Assembly (NCBI RefSeq): GCF_013003915.1
Contig: NZ_JABAIV010000004.1
Location: forward strand, 310,001-374,000
Length of the DNA stretch: 64,000 nucleotides
Source: Telluria aromaticivorans
GTDB lineage: Bacteria; Pseudomonadota; Gammaproteobacteria; Burkholderiales; Burkholderiaceae_D
Direction: 5' to 3'
Below are positions 54,079 to 63,271 of this stretch, piece after piece. The notes under the pieces were generated by a model, which saw only the letters and a program-made list of their open reading frames with translations, was not told where the DNA came from and did not search any database. Each line of letters opens with the position of its first letter. Position 1 is the first letter of the stretch. The translations under genes were made by a program, and so were the position numbers.

Positions 54079-56568
54079 ATGACACCCATGCTCCGCAACC
54101 CGGCAATGGCGCTCGCCATCGCCCTGGCCCTTCCCGCCGGCGCAGCCCCCATGACCGACTGGCCGCGGGTCACCAGCGCCATCGGCAAGGATGCGGCGCT
54201 GGAAAAGCGCGTGCTCGACATCGTCGGCAAAATGACGCTGGCGCAGAAGGTCGGCCAGATGACCCAGCCCGAGATCAAGAGCGCCACGCCGGACGACGTG
54301 AAACGCTATTACCTCGGTTCGGTGCTAAATGGCGGCGGCAGCTGGCCGAACGGGAACAAGCATGCCAGGGCGGCCGAATGGCTGGCGCTGGCGCAGCGCT
54401 ATCACGAGGCGTCGCTGGCGACCGACATGGCGGTCAAGGTGCCGGTCATTTGGGGGACGGACGCCGTCCACGGCCACAACAACGTATTCGGCGCCACGCT
54501 CTTCCCGCACAATATCGGGCTGGGCGCAGCGCGCAATCCAAAGCTGCTGGAGGAAATCGGCGCTGCCACCGCCAAGGCCACGCGCGCCAGCGGCATCGCC
54601 TGGGTATTCGGCCCGACCCTGGCCGTGGTGCGCGACGACCGCTGGGGACGGACCTACGAAAGCTATTCCGAAAACCCGGAGGTGGTGAAGAGCTATGCCG
54701 GCGCTTATGTCCGCGGCATGCAGGGCATGCTCAAGGACGACGCCAACACCATTGCCACTGCCAAGCATTTCATCGGCGACGGCGGGACCGAGTCCGGCAA
54801 GGACCGCGGCGTGAACAAGTCGAGCAAAGCGCAGATGATCAACATCCACGGGGCCGGCTACTACCCGGCCTTGCAGGCCGGTGCGCAGACGGTCATGGCC
54901 TCGTTCAATTCGTGGAACGATGTCGCCGCCGGCACCAACTACGGCAAGATGCACGGCAGCCGCGCCATGCTGACCGACGTGCTGAAGACGAAGATGGGCT
55001 TCGACGGCTTTGTTGTCACCGACTGGAACGGCCACGGCGAAGTGCCGGGCTGCAGCAACGACAGCTGCGCGGCCGCGATCAATGCCGGCAATGACATGGT
55101 CATGGTGCCGGACGACTGGAAAGCCTTCATCGCCAACACCATTAAACAGGTGGAAAGCGGCGCGATCCCGATGGCGCGCATCGACGATGCGGTGAGCCGC
55201 ATCATCCGCGTCAAGCTGCGCGCCGGCCTGTTCGACAAAAGCCCGGCGCAGAACGCGTATGCGGGCAAGGACGATGCGATGCAGCCGCGCGAGCTGGCGC
55301 GCCGCGCGGTGCGCGAATCGCTGGTGCTGATCAAGAACGACAAGCCGGTGCTTCCGATCGCACGCGGCAAGAAGATCCTCTTGGTCGGCAAGACCGCCGA
55401 CGATCTGTCGAACCAGAGCGGCGGCTGGTCGATCACCTGGCAAGGCACGGCCAATACCAATGCGGACTTCCCGAACGCAGATACGATCCTCGCAGGCATC
55501 CGCGCAGCGGCTGGCAGCGAGAACGTGAGTTTCAGCGTGGATGCGAAGGATGTCGACGTGTCGACGTTTGATGTGGTGGTAGCCGTGATCGGCGAGCGCC
55601 CGTATGCGGAAGGCGATGGCGACATCGGCCCCAGCGGCACCCTGCGCCACAGCGGGCGCTATCCGGAAGATTTGGCTGTTCTGCAGGCCGTCGCCGGCAA
55701 GGACACACCCGTGGTGACGGTGTTCGTGTCGGGCCGCCCGCTCTACGTCAACGACCTGCTCAATTTATCGGACGTGTTTGTCGCCGCATGGCTGCCGGGC
55801 ACCGAGGGCAAGGGCGTGTCTGACCTGCTCGTTGCACGCAGCGAGCGCTATGACTTCACCGGCAAGCTGCCGTTCTCGTGGCCGAAGTCGGCCTGCCAGA
55901 CCGATTTGAATGTCGGCGACAAGGGTTACGCGCCGCTGTTCGCCTGGGGTTACGGATTGAAGTCAAGCACCCGCTCGAAGGTCGGCAAGCTCGATGCGGC
56001 TTTCCCTGCCGGAGGCTGCGGCATCAGCACTACCTTCCCGGTGTTCAGCCAGGCCGACCGCGCCAGCTTCCCGATGGCGATCCGCAGCAGCTCGCAGCAG
56101 CTGGTGCTGGGCGCCGACCTGAACGCGAGCTTCAGCCTGCCGGGCGTGACGGTGCAGACTTCGCAGGTGAATACCCAGCAGGACGCGAAGCTCATCACCT
56201 GGACTGGCCCGGCGACCGTCGAAACCCGTGGCACGCGTGCGATGATGCTACCGGCGGCGGCCAGCACCAATGCGGCGCTGCGATTCGACACCATCGTCTC
56301 CGGCGCTCCCGCCGGCAAAGTGTCGATGAGCATGGGCGGCGGCACGCTCGACACCACCGCGCTGTTCAAGCGCCTGGCGGGCAAGGGCAAGCAGACCGTC
56401 AAGATTCCGCTGTCTTGCTTCCAGGCCAAGGGTACGGACTTGGCAAAAGTCCACGCGCCGTTCAGCATCAGCAGCGATGCCTCCTTCGCGGCAGCCTTTA
56501 CCGGCATCGAGATCGCCGGCGGCGCAGCAACTGAGCAGGATGCCGTGCGTTGCGAGGAACTGCGATGA
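54079..56568 (+). CDS. Exported family GH3 beta-glucosidase
   Basis: An 829-residue glycoside hydrolase. A short signal (M-A-L-A-I-A-L-A-L-P-A-G-A-A-P) indicates the periplasm. The GH3 (beta/alpha)8 domain carries the nucleophile D315 (F-V-V-T-D-W-N), K-H-F-I-G-D-G-G near 229 and the W-G-T-D-A-V-H-G-H motif near 125. The second alpha/beta domain (about 400-620) holds the general-acid region. The last 150 residues form an ExoP-like carbohydrate-binding beta domain. I preferred the ATG at 54079; one at 54043 overlapping the GH1 stop is also possible. ExoP-type GH3 enzymes cut cellobiose and beta-glucans. Confidence 0.92.
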   Translation: MTPMLRNPAMALAIALALPAGAAPMTDWPRVTSAIGKDAALEKRVLDIVGKMTLAQKVGQMTQPEIKSATPDDVKRYYLGSVLNGGGSWPNGNKHARAAEWLALAQRYHEASLATDMAVKVPVIWGTDAVHGHNNVFGATLFPHNIGLGAARNPKLLEEIGAATAKATRASGIAWVFGPTLAVVRDDRWGRTYESYSENPEVVKSYAGAYVRGMQGMLKDDANTIATAKHFIGDGGTESGKDRGVNKSSKAQMINIHGAGYYPALQAGAQTVMASFNSWNDVAAGTNYGKMHGSRAMLTDVLKTKMGFDGFVVTDWNGHGEVPGCSNDSCAAAINAGNDMVMVPDDWKAFIANTIKQVESGAIPMARIDDAVSRIIRVKLRAGLFDKSPAQNAYAGKDDAMQPRELARRAVRESLVLIKNDKPVLPIARGKKILLVGKTADDLSNQSGGWSITWQGTANTNADFPNADTILAGIRAAAGSENVSFSVDAKDVDVSTFDVVVAVIGERPYAEGDGDIGPSGTLRHSGRYPEDLAVLQAVAGKDTPVVTVFVSGRPLYVNDLLNLSDVFVAAWLPGTEGKGVSDLLVARSERYDFTGKLPFSWPKSACQTDLNVGDKGYAPLFAWGYGLKSSTRSKVGKLDAAFPAGGCGISTTFPVFSQADRASFPMAIRSSSQQLVLGADLNASFSLPGVTVQTSQVNTQQDAKLITWTGPATVETRGTRAMMLPAAASTNAALRFDTIVSGAPAGKVSMSMGGGTLDTTALFKRLAGKGKQTVKIPLSCFQAKGTDLAKVHAPFSISSDASFAAAFTGIEIAGGAATEQDAVRCEELR

Positions 56569-57533
56569 ACGGGGAGTTGCGCCTGCTGGCCGACATCGGC
56601 GGCACCAATGCGCGCTTCGCCCTGGAAGCGCGCGGCGGGCAGTTCGCCGACGTCGAGGTGCTGGCCTGCGCCGATTACGCGACGCTGGATGATGCGATGC
56701 GGGCTTACCTCGGCAGGGCTGCGGGGCGCGCTCTAGCGGTCGACATCGTGCGTCACGCCGCGATTGCGATTGCCAACCCGGTCGAGGACGACCAGGTCAG
56801 CATGACCAACCACCACTGGAGCTTCTCGATCGAAGCGCTGCGCCTGCAGCAGGGGCTGGCGACGCTGCTGGTGGTGAACGACTTCGCGGCGCTGGCGATG
56901 TCGCTGCCGCACCTGGCGGCCGACGGACGTGAACGGATTGGCGGCGGCATCGAGCTGGCCAACCGTCCAATCGGCCTGATTGGTCCCGGCACCGGCCTCG
57001 GGGTCTCGGGTGTGATCCCGGCTGGTGGCAACCGCTGGATTGCGCTGGCGGGGGAAGGCGGCCACGTGAGTTTCGCGCCGGCCAACAAGGAGGAGGCGGC
57101 GATCCTCGAAGCCCTGTGGGGAGAGTACGGCCACGTATCGGCCGAGCGCCTGCTGTCGGGCATGGGACTGGAGCTGATCCACTGGGCGCTGACCGGCAAG
57201 CGGCTCGATGCGCCGGCCATCACCGGCGCGGCGCTCGATGGCAGCTCCAGCGACTGCCGCCGCACCGTCGACACCTTCTGCGCCATCCTCGGCAGCGTGG
57301 CCGGCAATGTCGCATTGACCCTGGGTGCAACCGGCGGCATGTATATCGGCGGCGGTATCGCGCCGCGTCTTGGCAAGCTGTTCACGGAGTCCAGCTTCCG
57401 CGCGCGCTTCGAGGACAAGGGGCGCCTGCGCCCTTACCTCGCGCGCATCCCGACTTACCTGATTACCGAGCAGTACCCGGCGCTGCGCGGCGTATCCGCC
57501 ATGCTGTCGGACCGCGTCGCAGCCCTGCCATAA
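56565..57533 (+). CDS. glk: Glucokinase
   Basis: A 322-residue cytoplasmic glucokinase of the bacterial Glk family that phosphorylates glucose released by the glucosidases. The ATP-binding start motif is L-L-A-D-I-G-G-T-N-A-R-F-A-L. V-V-N-D-F-A-A-L contains the catalytic Asp, and G-P-G-T-G-L-G-V-S-G and the A-G-E-G-G-H segment are conserved. The ATG at 56565 overlaps the GH3 stop. Its position in the operon fits direct use of the product. Confidence 0.94.
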   Translation: MNGELRLLADIGGTNARFALEARGGQFADVEVLACADYATLDDAMRAYLGRAAGRALAVDIVRHAAIAIANPVEDDQVSMTNHHWSFSIEALRLQQGLATLLVVNDFAALAMSLPHLAADGRERIGGGIELANRPIGLIGPGTGLGVSGVIPAGGNRWIALAGEGGHVSFAPANKEEAAILEALWGEYGHVSAERLLSGMGLELIHWALTGKRLDAPAITGAALDGSSSDCRRTVDTFCAILGSVAGNVALTLGATGGMYIGGGIAPRLGKLFTESSFRARFEDKGRLRPYLARIPTYLITEQYPALRGVSAMLSDRVAALP

Positions 57534-57548
57534 CAATACGGAGAGACC

Positions 57549-58865
57549 ATGCAGAACACAGCACCGAAACTACCCGAGTCGCCGCCCCTGGCGCCGGCGA
57601 CAGCGAACGAGCACAACCCGCACACGGGCGCGCTCGTCATCGTCACCATCCTGTTCTTCATGTGGGGCCTGCTTACCTCGCTCAACGACGTCCTGATCCC
57701 GCACCTGAAGTCGATCTATACGCTGACTTACCTGCAGGCGATGCTGGTGCAGTTCTGCTTCTTCGGCGCCTATTTCATCGTGTCGCTGCCGGCGGGAGCG
57801 CTGATCCGGAAGATCGGCTACCAGAACGGCGCCGTCACCGGCCTCATGATCGCGGCGGCCGGCTGCGCCCTGTTCTACCCGGCCTCGAAAGGCGGCTATG
57901 GCCTGTTCCTGTTCGCCTTCTTCGTGCTCGCCAGCGGCATCACGATCCTGCAGGTCGCGGCCAATCCCTTCGTTACCGTGCTCGGGCCGGCGCGCACGGC
58001 ATCCAGCCGCCTGACGCTGACCCAGGCTTTCAATTCGCTCGGCACCACCGTGGCGCCAGCGCTGGGCGGTATCCTGATCCTGTCGACGGTGGCGCTGGGC
58101 GCCGACCAGCTGGCGGCGATGACGGTGGCCGAGCAGGCAGCCTACAAGGCACAGGAAGCGGCCACCGTGCAAGGCCCCTACCTCGGCCTGGCGGCGGCGC
58201 TGGCCATCCTCGCGGTGCTGTTCGCAGTAGCGAAACTGCCGAAGATCAGCCATGCGGATGACGGCAAGCCGGCCATCGACGGCAAGGGCGGCGCGATGGC
58301 CTATCGCCACTTGGTGCTGGGCGCGGTCGCGATCTTCCTGTACGTGGGTGCGGAGGTCAGTATCGGCAGCTTCCTGATCAACTTCCTGGGAGAGGGCCAT
58401 ATCGCGGGCCTGAGCCACGCGGACGCGGCGCAATACGTCAGCCTGTACTGGGGCGGCGCGCTGGTGGGCCGCTTCATCGGCTTCGCGGTGATGCGCTACG
58501 TCAGCCCGGGCAAGACCCTGGCCTTCAATGCGCTCGGCTCGATCCTGCTGGTGCTGGTGGCGACTTTTGGAGAAGGCAAGCTGGCGATGTGGGCGATCCT
58601 CGCGGTCGGCCTGTGCAACTCGATCATGTTCCCGACCATTTTCAGCATGGCGCTTCACGGCCTTGGCAAGTTCACCGGACAAGGCTCGGGCATTCTGTGC
58701 ATGGCGATCGTGGGCGGTGCGGTGGTGCCCTTCGTGCAGGGCATGTTCGCCGATACGGTCGGGCTGCAGCCCTCCTTCCTGGTGCCGGCGGTGTGCTATT
58801 TGTTCATCCTGTACTTTGGGGTGAAGTATGTGAACTTGCACAAGCAGCCGGTGGCAAGCGCCTGA
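57549..58865 (+). CDS. FucP/GluP-family sugar:proton symporter (MFS)
   Basis: A 438-residue 12-helix major facilitator of the FucP (fucose/glucose/galactose) subfamily. The start F-F-M-W-G-L-L-T-S-L-N-D-V-L-I-P-H-L-K and Q-V-A-A-N-P-F-V-T-V-L-G are the family hallmarks. N-S-L-G-T-T-V-A-P and E-V-S-I-G-S-F-L-I-N occur later. It probably imports glucose or galactose freed in the periplasm by the GH3 enzyme. It ends the operon, 15 bases after glk. Confidence 0.93.
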   Translation: MQNTAPKLPESPPLAPATANEHNPHTGALVIVTILFFMWGLLTSLNDVLIPHLKSIYTLTYLQAMLVQFCFFGAYFIVSLPAGALIRKIGYQNGAVTGLMIAAAGCALFYPASKGGYGLFLFAFFVLASGITILQVAANPFVTVLGPARTASSRLTLTQAFNSLGTTVAPALGGILILSTVALGADQLAAMTVAEQAAYKAQEAATVQGPYLGLAAALAILAVLFAVAKLPKISHADDGKPAIDGKGGAMAYRHLVLGAVAIFLYVGAEVSIGSFLINFLGEGHIAGLSHADAAQYVSLYWGGALVGRFIGFAVMRYVSPGKTLAFNALGSILLVLVATFGEGKLAMWAILAVGLCNSIMFPTIFSMALHGLGKFTGQGSGILCMAIVGGAVVPFVQGMFADTVGLQPSFLVPAVCYLFILYFGVKYVNLHKQPVASA

Positions 58866-58880
58866 TTTTTTGACAGTTGT

Positions 58881-58907
58881 AAAAAAATGCCCACCTCGTG
58901 TGGGCAC
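58881..58907 (-). terminator. Terminator of the metallo-beta-lactamase-fold gene
   Basis: On the minus strand TGCCCAC, ACGAG loop, GTGGGCA is followed by seven T residues. On the plus strand it would also end the sugar-transporter transcript, but without a T-run. Confidence 0.75.
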
Positions 58908-58932
58908 TTTGCGTTCGAGCGGCATGGGCACT

Positions 58933-58963
58933 GGTTGAACGCGTGGACAGAATCTGCCCACGC
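58933..58963. repeat. Partial copy D of the dispersed repeat
   Basis: GGTTGAACGCGTGG followed by an imperfect hairpin (GCGTGG-A-CAGA/TCTG-C-CCACGC). It matches the core of the elements at 17672, 32091 and 39093 but lacks both terminal CGTAGGGTGGGC ends. Confidence 0.55.
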
Positions 58964-58975
58964 CACGGAGCGCGG

Positions 58976-60046
58976 CTATTTGACCTCGCGCCACCAAGGG
59001 TTGCCTGGGTGCGGCGCCTTCAGGCTAAGGGGCTCGCCCATTTCCGGCGTCGTCATCGATACGCCTTTTGCTGCGGCCAGCGCGGCGATGCGGTCGAACG
59101 GGTCCTGCCAGCGGTGCAGGGCCAGGTCGAAGGTGCCGTTATGGATCGGCAGCAGCCACCCGCCCTTCAGGTCGAGGAAGGCCTGCAGGGTTTCTTCAGG
59201 CTGCATATGCACGTCGGGCCACTGCTGGTCGTAGGCGCCGGTTTCGACCAGGGCGACATCGAAGGGGCCGAAGCGCTCGCCGATCTCCTTGAAGCCCTTG
59301 AAATAGCCGCTGTCGCCGCTGAAGAACAGGCGCAGGTCGTCGTGCAGGATTACCCAGGATGCCCACAAGGTGGTATCGCGGTCGCCCAGGGTACGGCCCG
59401 AGAAGTGCTGGGCCGGCGTGGCGACGAAGCGCACGCCATCGATGCTCGCTTCCTGCCACCAGTCGAGCTGGCGCACTTTCGATGGCTCGATGCCCCAGTC
59501 GATGAGGCGGTCGCCCACGCCCAGCGGCGCGAGGAAGTGCTGGGTCTTCGCGGCCAGGGCCTTGATCGCGGCATGGTCGAGGTGGTCGTAATGGTCGTGC
59601 GAGAGGATGATGGCCTTGATCGGCGGGAGCTCCTCGATGCTGATCGGCGGCGCATGGAAGCGCTTCGGGCCGGCCCACTGCACCGGCGAGGCGCGCTCGG
59701 AGAACACCGGGTCGGTCAGGTAGAACTCCCCTTTCAACTTGACCAGCATGGTGGAGTGGCCAAGGCGGTACAGGGTCTTGTCCGGGGCAGCCAGCAATTC
59801 CGCGCGCGTCAAGGGACGCACCGGGACCGCACCCGCAGGCGTGGTGCCGATTGGCTTGTTGATCATGGCGTTCCACCACAGGCTGGCCATTTCGCCGACG
59901 CTGTATTCGCGCATCTTGATCGCGTTGCGGAATTTACCGTCCTGGTAATGGGATGAGGCCGGGAAAGAGGGTGCGGCCGAAGCAAGGGTGCAGTAAGTCA
60001 TGATGGAAACAACTCCCAGGAAGAGTGTGGCAAACAAGAGGCGCAT
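58976..60046 (-). CDS. Metallo-beta-lactamase-fold hydrolase (NAPE-PLD/UlaG-like)
   Basis: A 356-residue exported protein. A signal-like N-terminus (L-L-F-A-T-L-F-L-G-V-V-S-I) precedes an MBL fold with metal ligands in L-S-H-D-H-Y-D-H-L-D (H150, H152, D154, H155) and the G-H-S-T-M-L-V-K start strand. G-D-S-G-Y and P-I-H-N-G-T-F-D supply later ligands. The pattern is that of the N-acyl-phosphatidylethanolamine phospholipase D/UlaG-like group. The substrate is unknown. Divergent TetR gene upstream suggests that it controls it. Confidence 0.8.
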   Translation of the reverse strand: MRLLFATLFLGVVSIMTYCTLASAAPSFPASSHYQDGKFRNAIKMREYSVGEMASLWWNAMINKPIGTTPAGAVPVRPLTRAELLAAPDKTLYRLGHSTMLVKLKGEFYLTDPVFSERASPVQWAGPKRFHAPPISIEELPPIKAIILSHDHYDHLDHAAIKALAAKTQHFLAPLGVGDRLIDWGIEPSKVRQLDWWQEASIDGVRFVATPAQHFSGRTLGDRDTTLWASWVILHDDLRLFFSGDSGYFKGFKEIGERFGPFDVALVETGAYDQQWPDVHMQPEETLQAFLDLKGGWLLPIHNGTFDLALHRWQDPFDRIAALAAAKGVSMTTPEMGEPLSLKAPHPGNPWWREVK

Positions 60047-60078
60047 GGTGGACCTGACATGAGAAGGCGTAAAAGTAC

Positions 60079-60093
60079 ACTACACAGTGTAGT
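60079..60093. promoter_or_regulatory. Palindromic TetR operator candidate
   Basis: ACTACAC-A-GTGTAGT, a perfect 15-base palindrome in the 90-base gap between the divergent MBL-fold and TetR genes. It is a likely site for autoregulation and control of the MBL-fold gene. Confidence 0.6.
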
Positions 60094-60136
60094 TTCTATT
60101 TTTGAGAAAGTAAACTGGTCGGTGTAAAATAAACGC

Positions 60137-60748
60137 ATGCATACTCCCCGGCTCACCGACCTCAAGCGCAACGCCATCGTCAATGCCGCCGCGGCCGAAT
60201 TCCGTGCCAACGGGTTCGAGGCCACCAGCATGGACCGGATTGCGTTTGTGGCCAACGTGTCGAAGCGCACGGTCTACAACCATTTTCCGAGCAAGGAAGA
60301 ACTGTTCGCGGAAACGATCGTGCAGCTGTTCCAGGCCAGCGCGGAGCTGCTGGAGCTGCCCTACCGCAGCAACGTCGGACTGCGCGAGCAGCTGACGGAA
60401 CTGATGCGCCTGAAGATGCGCACGCTGGAAGACCCGGACTTCATTGCGCTGGCGAGGGTGGCGATTTCGGAAGCGATCCACGCGCCCGAGCGCGCGCTGC
60501 CGATTTTTGCGCGCCTGAATGAGCGCGAGGAAGGGGTGACGGCCTGGATCCGGGCGGCCCAGCTGGACGGCAAACTGAAAACCGGCGACCCGGCGTTTGC
60601 GGCGACCATCCTGCAGGGCCAGGTCAAGGCCTTCGGCTTCTGGCCCCAGGTGACGATGGGCGCCGCCCCGATCACGGGTGGTACGGCCGGGCCGGTGATC
60701 GACGCGGCGGTATCGATGTTCCTGTCTTATTTCGGCGCGGAGCAGTAA
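60137..60748 (+). CDS. TetR-family transcriptional regulator
   Basis: A 203-residue regulator. The N-terminal HTH reads I-V-N-A-A-A-A-E-F-R-A-N-G-F-E-A-T-S-M-D-R-I-A, then V-S-K-R-T-V-Y-N-H-F-P-S-K-E-E-L-F. The C-terminal AcrR-type effector domain is not distinctive. It is divergent from the MBL-fold gene and overlaps the end of the convergent halogenase gene by 22 bases. Confidence 0.93.
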   Translation: MHTPRLTDLKRNAIVNAAAAEFRANGFEATSMDRIAFVANVSKRTVYNHFPSKEELFAETIVQLFQASAELLELPYRSNVGLREQLTELMRLKMRTLEDPDFIALARVAISEAIHAPERALPIFARLNEREEGVTAWIRAAQLDGKLKTGDPAFAATILQGQVKAFGFWPQVTMGAAPITGGTAGPVIDAAVSMFLSYFGAEQ

Positions 60749-62232
60749 CGCTCGACATACGACTGGTGCGAGGGCAGCCCCGCCACCGTCTTGTCGATCT
60801 GCCCCTTGATCGATCCGAGGAAGTGCGACAGCTCTTCGTCTCCCATCAGGTCGGCCGTCTGGTGGTGCTGGAAGGGCATGATGCCCTGCCCCAGCATCAC
60901 CTGGATCCACGAATTCTCGGCAAACAATTCGTTCGGCACGCGGAACACTCGGCCGGTTTCGCGGAATAAATCGATGCGGTGCTGGAGCGAGACGGGAACG
61001 TCCATGTTGCGCGCATCCCGCCAGTAGGGCGCGTCGATGCGATTGTTGACTTTGTAGTGCAGGATGATGAAGTCGCGGATATGTTCGACTTCATGCGAGG
61101 ACTGCTTGTTGTATTCGTCGACGTCGGTTTGCGCGATGCCTTTGGTCGGGAACATCTGCATCAGGCGGATGATGCTGCGCTGGATCAGGTGGATGCTGGT
61201 CGATTCGATCGGCTCCAGGAAGCCGCTCGACAGGCCGATGGCCACGCAATTCCCCTTCCAGACCTGCTCGCGCTGGCCCGGCGTGAACTTGATGACGCGC
61301 GGCTTCATCAGCGGTTCGCCGACGATGTTCCCCATCAGCGCCTGTACCGCCTCCTCTTCCGCCACGTAGCGGCTCGAGAACACGATGCCATTACCCACGC
61401 GGTGCTGCAGCGGGATGCGCCACTGCCAGCCGAAGGGATGGGCGATCGAGCGCGTCAGCGGCACCGCGTCGCCGACGGAGCTGGTTTGCAGCGCGGCGGC
61501 GCAATCGTTGAACAGCCATTGCGACCAGTCCTGGTACTCGACCTTCATCGCCTGCCCGATCAGCAGCGCGCGAAAGCCCGTGCAGTCGATGAACAAATCA
61601 CCCTCGATGTCCACGCCCGAATCGAGCATGATCGAGCGGATATCGCCGCTCAAGGCACTGGTGGTCACGTCGACGATCTTGCCCTCGATGCGCTGCACGC
61701 CAAAGCGCTCGCTGAACTTGCGCAGGTAGCGCGCGTAGGCGCTGGCATCGAGGTGGTAGGCGTAGTTCATGCCGCCCCGCGGCAGGTGGGCGAACTTGTT
61801 TTCCTGCGAGGCGCGCAGCTCGAGGCAGTAATCGCCATAGTCGCCTGCCAGTCCGCGTTCGCGGCCCTTGTGCCAGAAGTGCTGGAAGCCGGCGGTCCAG
61901 TGGTCGGTGCCCGTCAGGCCGAACGAGTGGATGTAATCCTCGTTCACGTTGCGCCAGTTTTCGAAACTGATACCGAGCTTGAACGTGGCCTTGGTCTCGG
62001 CCATGAACTCCTGCTCGTTAATCTCGAGCAGGTTGTGGAAATTCATCAGGGTCGGGATGGTGGCTTCGCCGACACCGACCGTGCCGATTTCGTCGGACTC
62101 GACCAATATGACGTCGAGCTGCTTTCCCAGCACCTTCGAGATGCAGGCGGCCGCCATCCAGCCGGCGGTGCCGCCGCCCGCGATGACCACCCGGCGTACC
62201 GGCCGCCCCATGCCATTCGATCCCTTGTCCAC
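60727..62232 (-). CDS. Flavin-dependent halogenase (tryptophan-halogenase family)
   Basis: A 501-residue FADH2-dependent halogenase. The FAD motif G-G-G-T-A-G-W lies at 19-25 and G-V-G-E-A-T at 53-58. K85 in F-K-L-G-I-S-F corresponds to the catalytic Lys79 of PrnA/RebH. The W-x-W-x-I-P halogenase signature is W-Q-W-R-I-P at 269-274, and E343-S344 in E-P-I-E-S-T matches Glu346-Ser347. The enzyme is thus expected to be able to halogenate, but the substrate is unknown. No flavin reductase or tryptophan-derived product cluster is near. It is the last gene of the SapC-cupin-halogenase unit, 10 bases after the cupin gene. Confidence 0.93.
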   Translation of the reverse strand: MDKGSNGMGRPVRRVVIAGGGTAGWMAAACISKVLGKQLDVILVESDEIGTVGVGEATIPTLMNFHNLLEINEQEFMAETKATFKLGISFENWRNVNEDYIHSFGLTGTDHWTAGFQHFWHKGRERGLAGDYGDYCLELRASQENKFAHLPRGGMNYAYHLDASAYARYLRKFSERFGVQRIEGKIVDVTTSALSGDIRSIMLDSGVDIEGDLFIDCTGFRALLIGQAMKVEYQDWSQWLFNDCAAALQTSSVGDAVPLTRSIAHPFGWQWRIPLQHRVGNGIVFSSRYVAEEEAVQALMGNIVGEPLMKPRVIKFTPGQREQVWKGNCVAIGLSSGFLEPIESTSIHLIQRSIIRLMQMFPTKGIAQTDVDEYNKQSSHEVEHIRDFIILHYKVNNRIDAPYWRDARNMDVPVSLQHRIDLFRETGRVFRVPNELFAENSWIQVMLGQGIMPFQHHQTADLMGDEELSHFLGSIKGQIDKTVAGLPSHQSYVERYCSAPK

Positions 62233-62242
62233 GTGCGTCTCC

Positions 62243-63271
62243 TCAGCGGTTCATTCTTTTTAGTAGTTGGGCGCGGATGCCGCGTACCGCGTCGCCGTCG
62301 AGCGGACCGAGGATGCGGCGTGCAGCTTCCGGTATGTGGGCGGACGTGCTGTCGTCCGCTTCGAATACGTAGTGGCGGAACAGCTCCTGCCAGGCCTGGC
62401 GTTGTTCTGGCGGCAGGTCGCGCACGGTCATCAGGGCGTGCATCAGGGCGTTGGTGGGCGTGTCCATGTACTCCGGCGAGCGGCGCCACCAGTAGTTGAC
62501 CAGCACGTTGAATGCGTCCAGCGCCTGGATGTGGTGCCACCACATGCTGGGGATGAACAGCGCATCGCCCGGCTCCAGGTCAGCGCTGAGTGCATGCTCC
62601 ATCGCCTGGGCGAAGCGCGGGAAGCGTTCCAGGTCGGGTTGTAGAAAATCGACCAGGCTGATGGCCTGCCCGGCCGGCGTGAAGTCGAGCGGGCCGATAT
62701 ACAAATTCCCTACCTGCTGTGGCGGGAACAGGGTAAAGCGGCGGCGGCCGGCGGCGATGCAGGCGAGGTTGTCGGGCAGGTCGTAATGGGCGGCGATGCG
62801 GGTGCGGTTGCCGATCCAGATGCTCGCCAGCGCGTCGCGTCCACCAAGATCCACGTCGTTCTCGGCGCGAAAGCCCGGCAGCGCGGTGTCGATCGTAGTC
62901 GAGCCGACGTAGATGGCAGGCGCCTTGTCGGTATCGCGGTAGCGTGCGAGTTCGTCGAGCACCTTGTCGATGCGCACCCGCACCGGCGCGAAATTGAAGC
63001 CGCTAAGGTCTTCGTTGTAGAAGAAACGGCCTTCGATCTCGGGCGTGCCGAGCATCGCGGTGACGGTGGCGTCGCGGTACCAGCGGCGCAGGTAGGCATC
63101 GGCCGCCCCTGGCGATTCGCGCGCGGCAGCCACCATCGGCCAGCTGGCGACCAGGCCGCGCAGCACCACCGGCTCGGTGGCCTCGAGGATCCCGGGGCCG
63201 AGATCGCGCGGGCTCAAACCGGCGACCTCGCGAATCGCCCGGGCTGCGGGCAGCTTAGCCTTTAGCAGCAT
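62243..63271 (-). CDS. Cupin/JmjC-like Fe(II)-dioxygenase-type protein
   Basis: A 342-residue protein of the Cupin_8 (JmjC-like) group. The iron-binding H-x-D...H is visible as H162 and D164 in A-A-H-Y-D-L-P-D-N and a late His in S-M-W-W-H-H-I-Q-A (H246/247). G-D-A-L-F-I-P precedes it. JmjC-like proteins hydroxylate proteins or small molecules. The start at 63271 overlaps the end of sapC by 17 bases. The same gene class repeatedly accompanies halogenase and SapC genes in other bacteria. Confidence 0.85.
   Translation of the reverse strand: MLLKAKLPAARAIREVAGLSPRDLGPGILEATEPVVLRGLVASWPMVAAARESPGAADAYLRRWYRDATVTAMLGTPEIEGRFFYNEDLSGFNFAPVRVRIDKVLDELARYRDTDKAPAIYVGSTTIDTALPGFRAENDVDLGGRDALASIWIGNRTRIAAHYDLPDNLACIAAGRRRFTLFPPQQVGNLYIGPLDFTPAGQAISLVDFLQPDLERFPRFAQAMEHALSADLEPGDALFIPSMWWHHIQALDAFNVLVNYWWRRSPEYMDTPTNALMHALMTVRDLPPEQRQAWQELFRHYVFEADDSTSAHIPEAARRILGPLDGDAVRGIRAQLLKRMNR

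Noticed and set aside
57570..58997. Minus-strand open frame opposite the sugar symporter
   Set aside because: Arg/Gln/His-rich shadow of the transporter gene.
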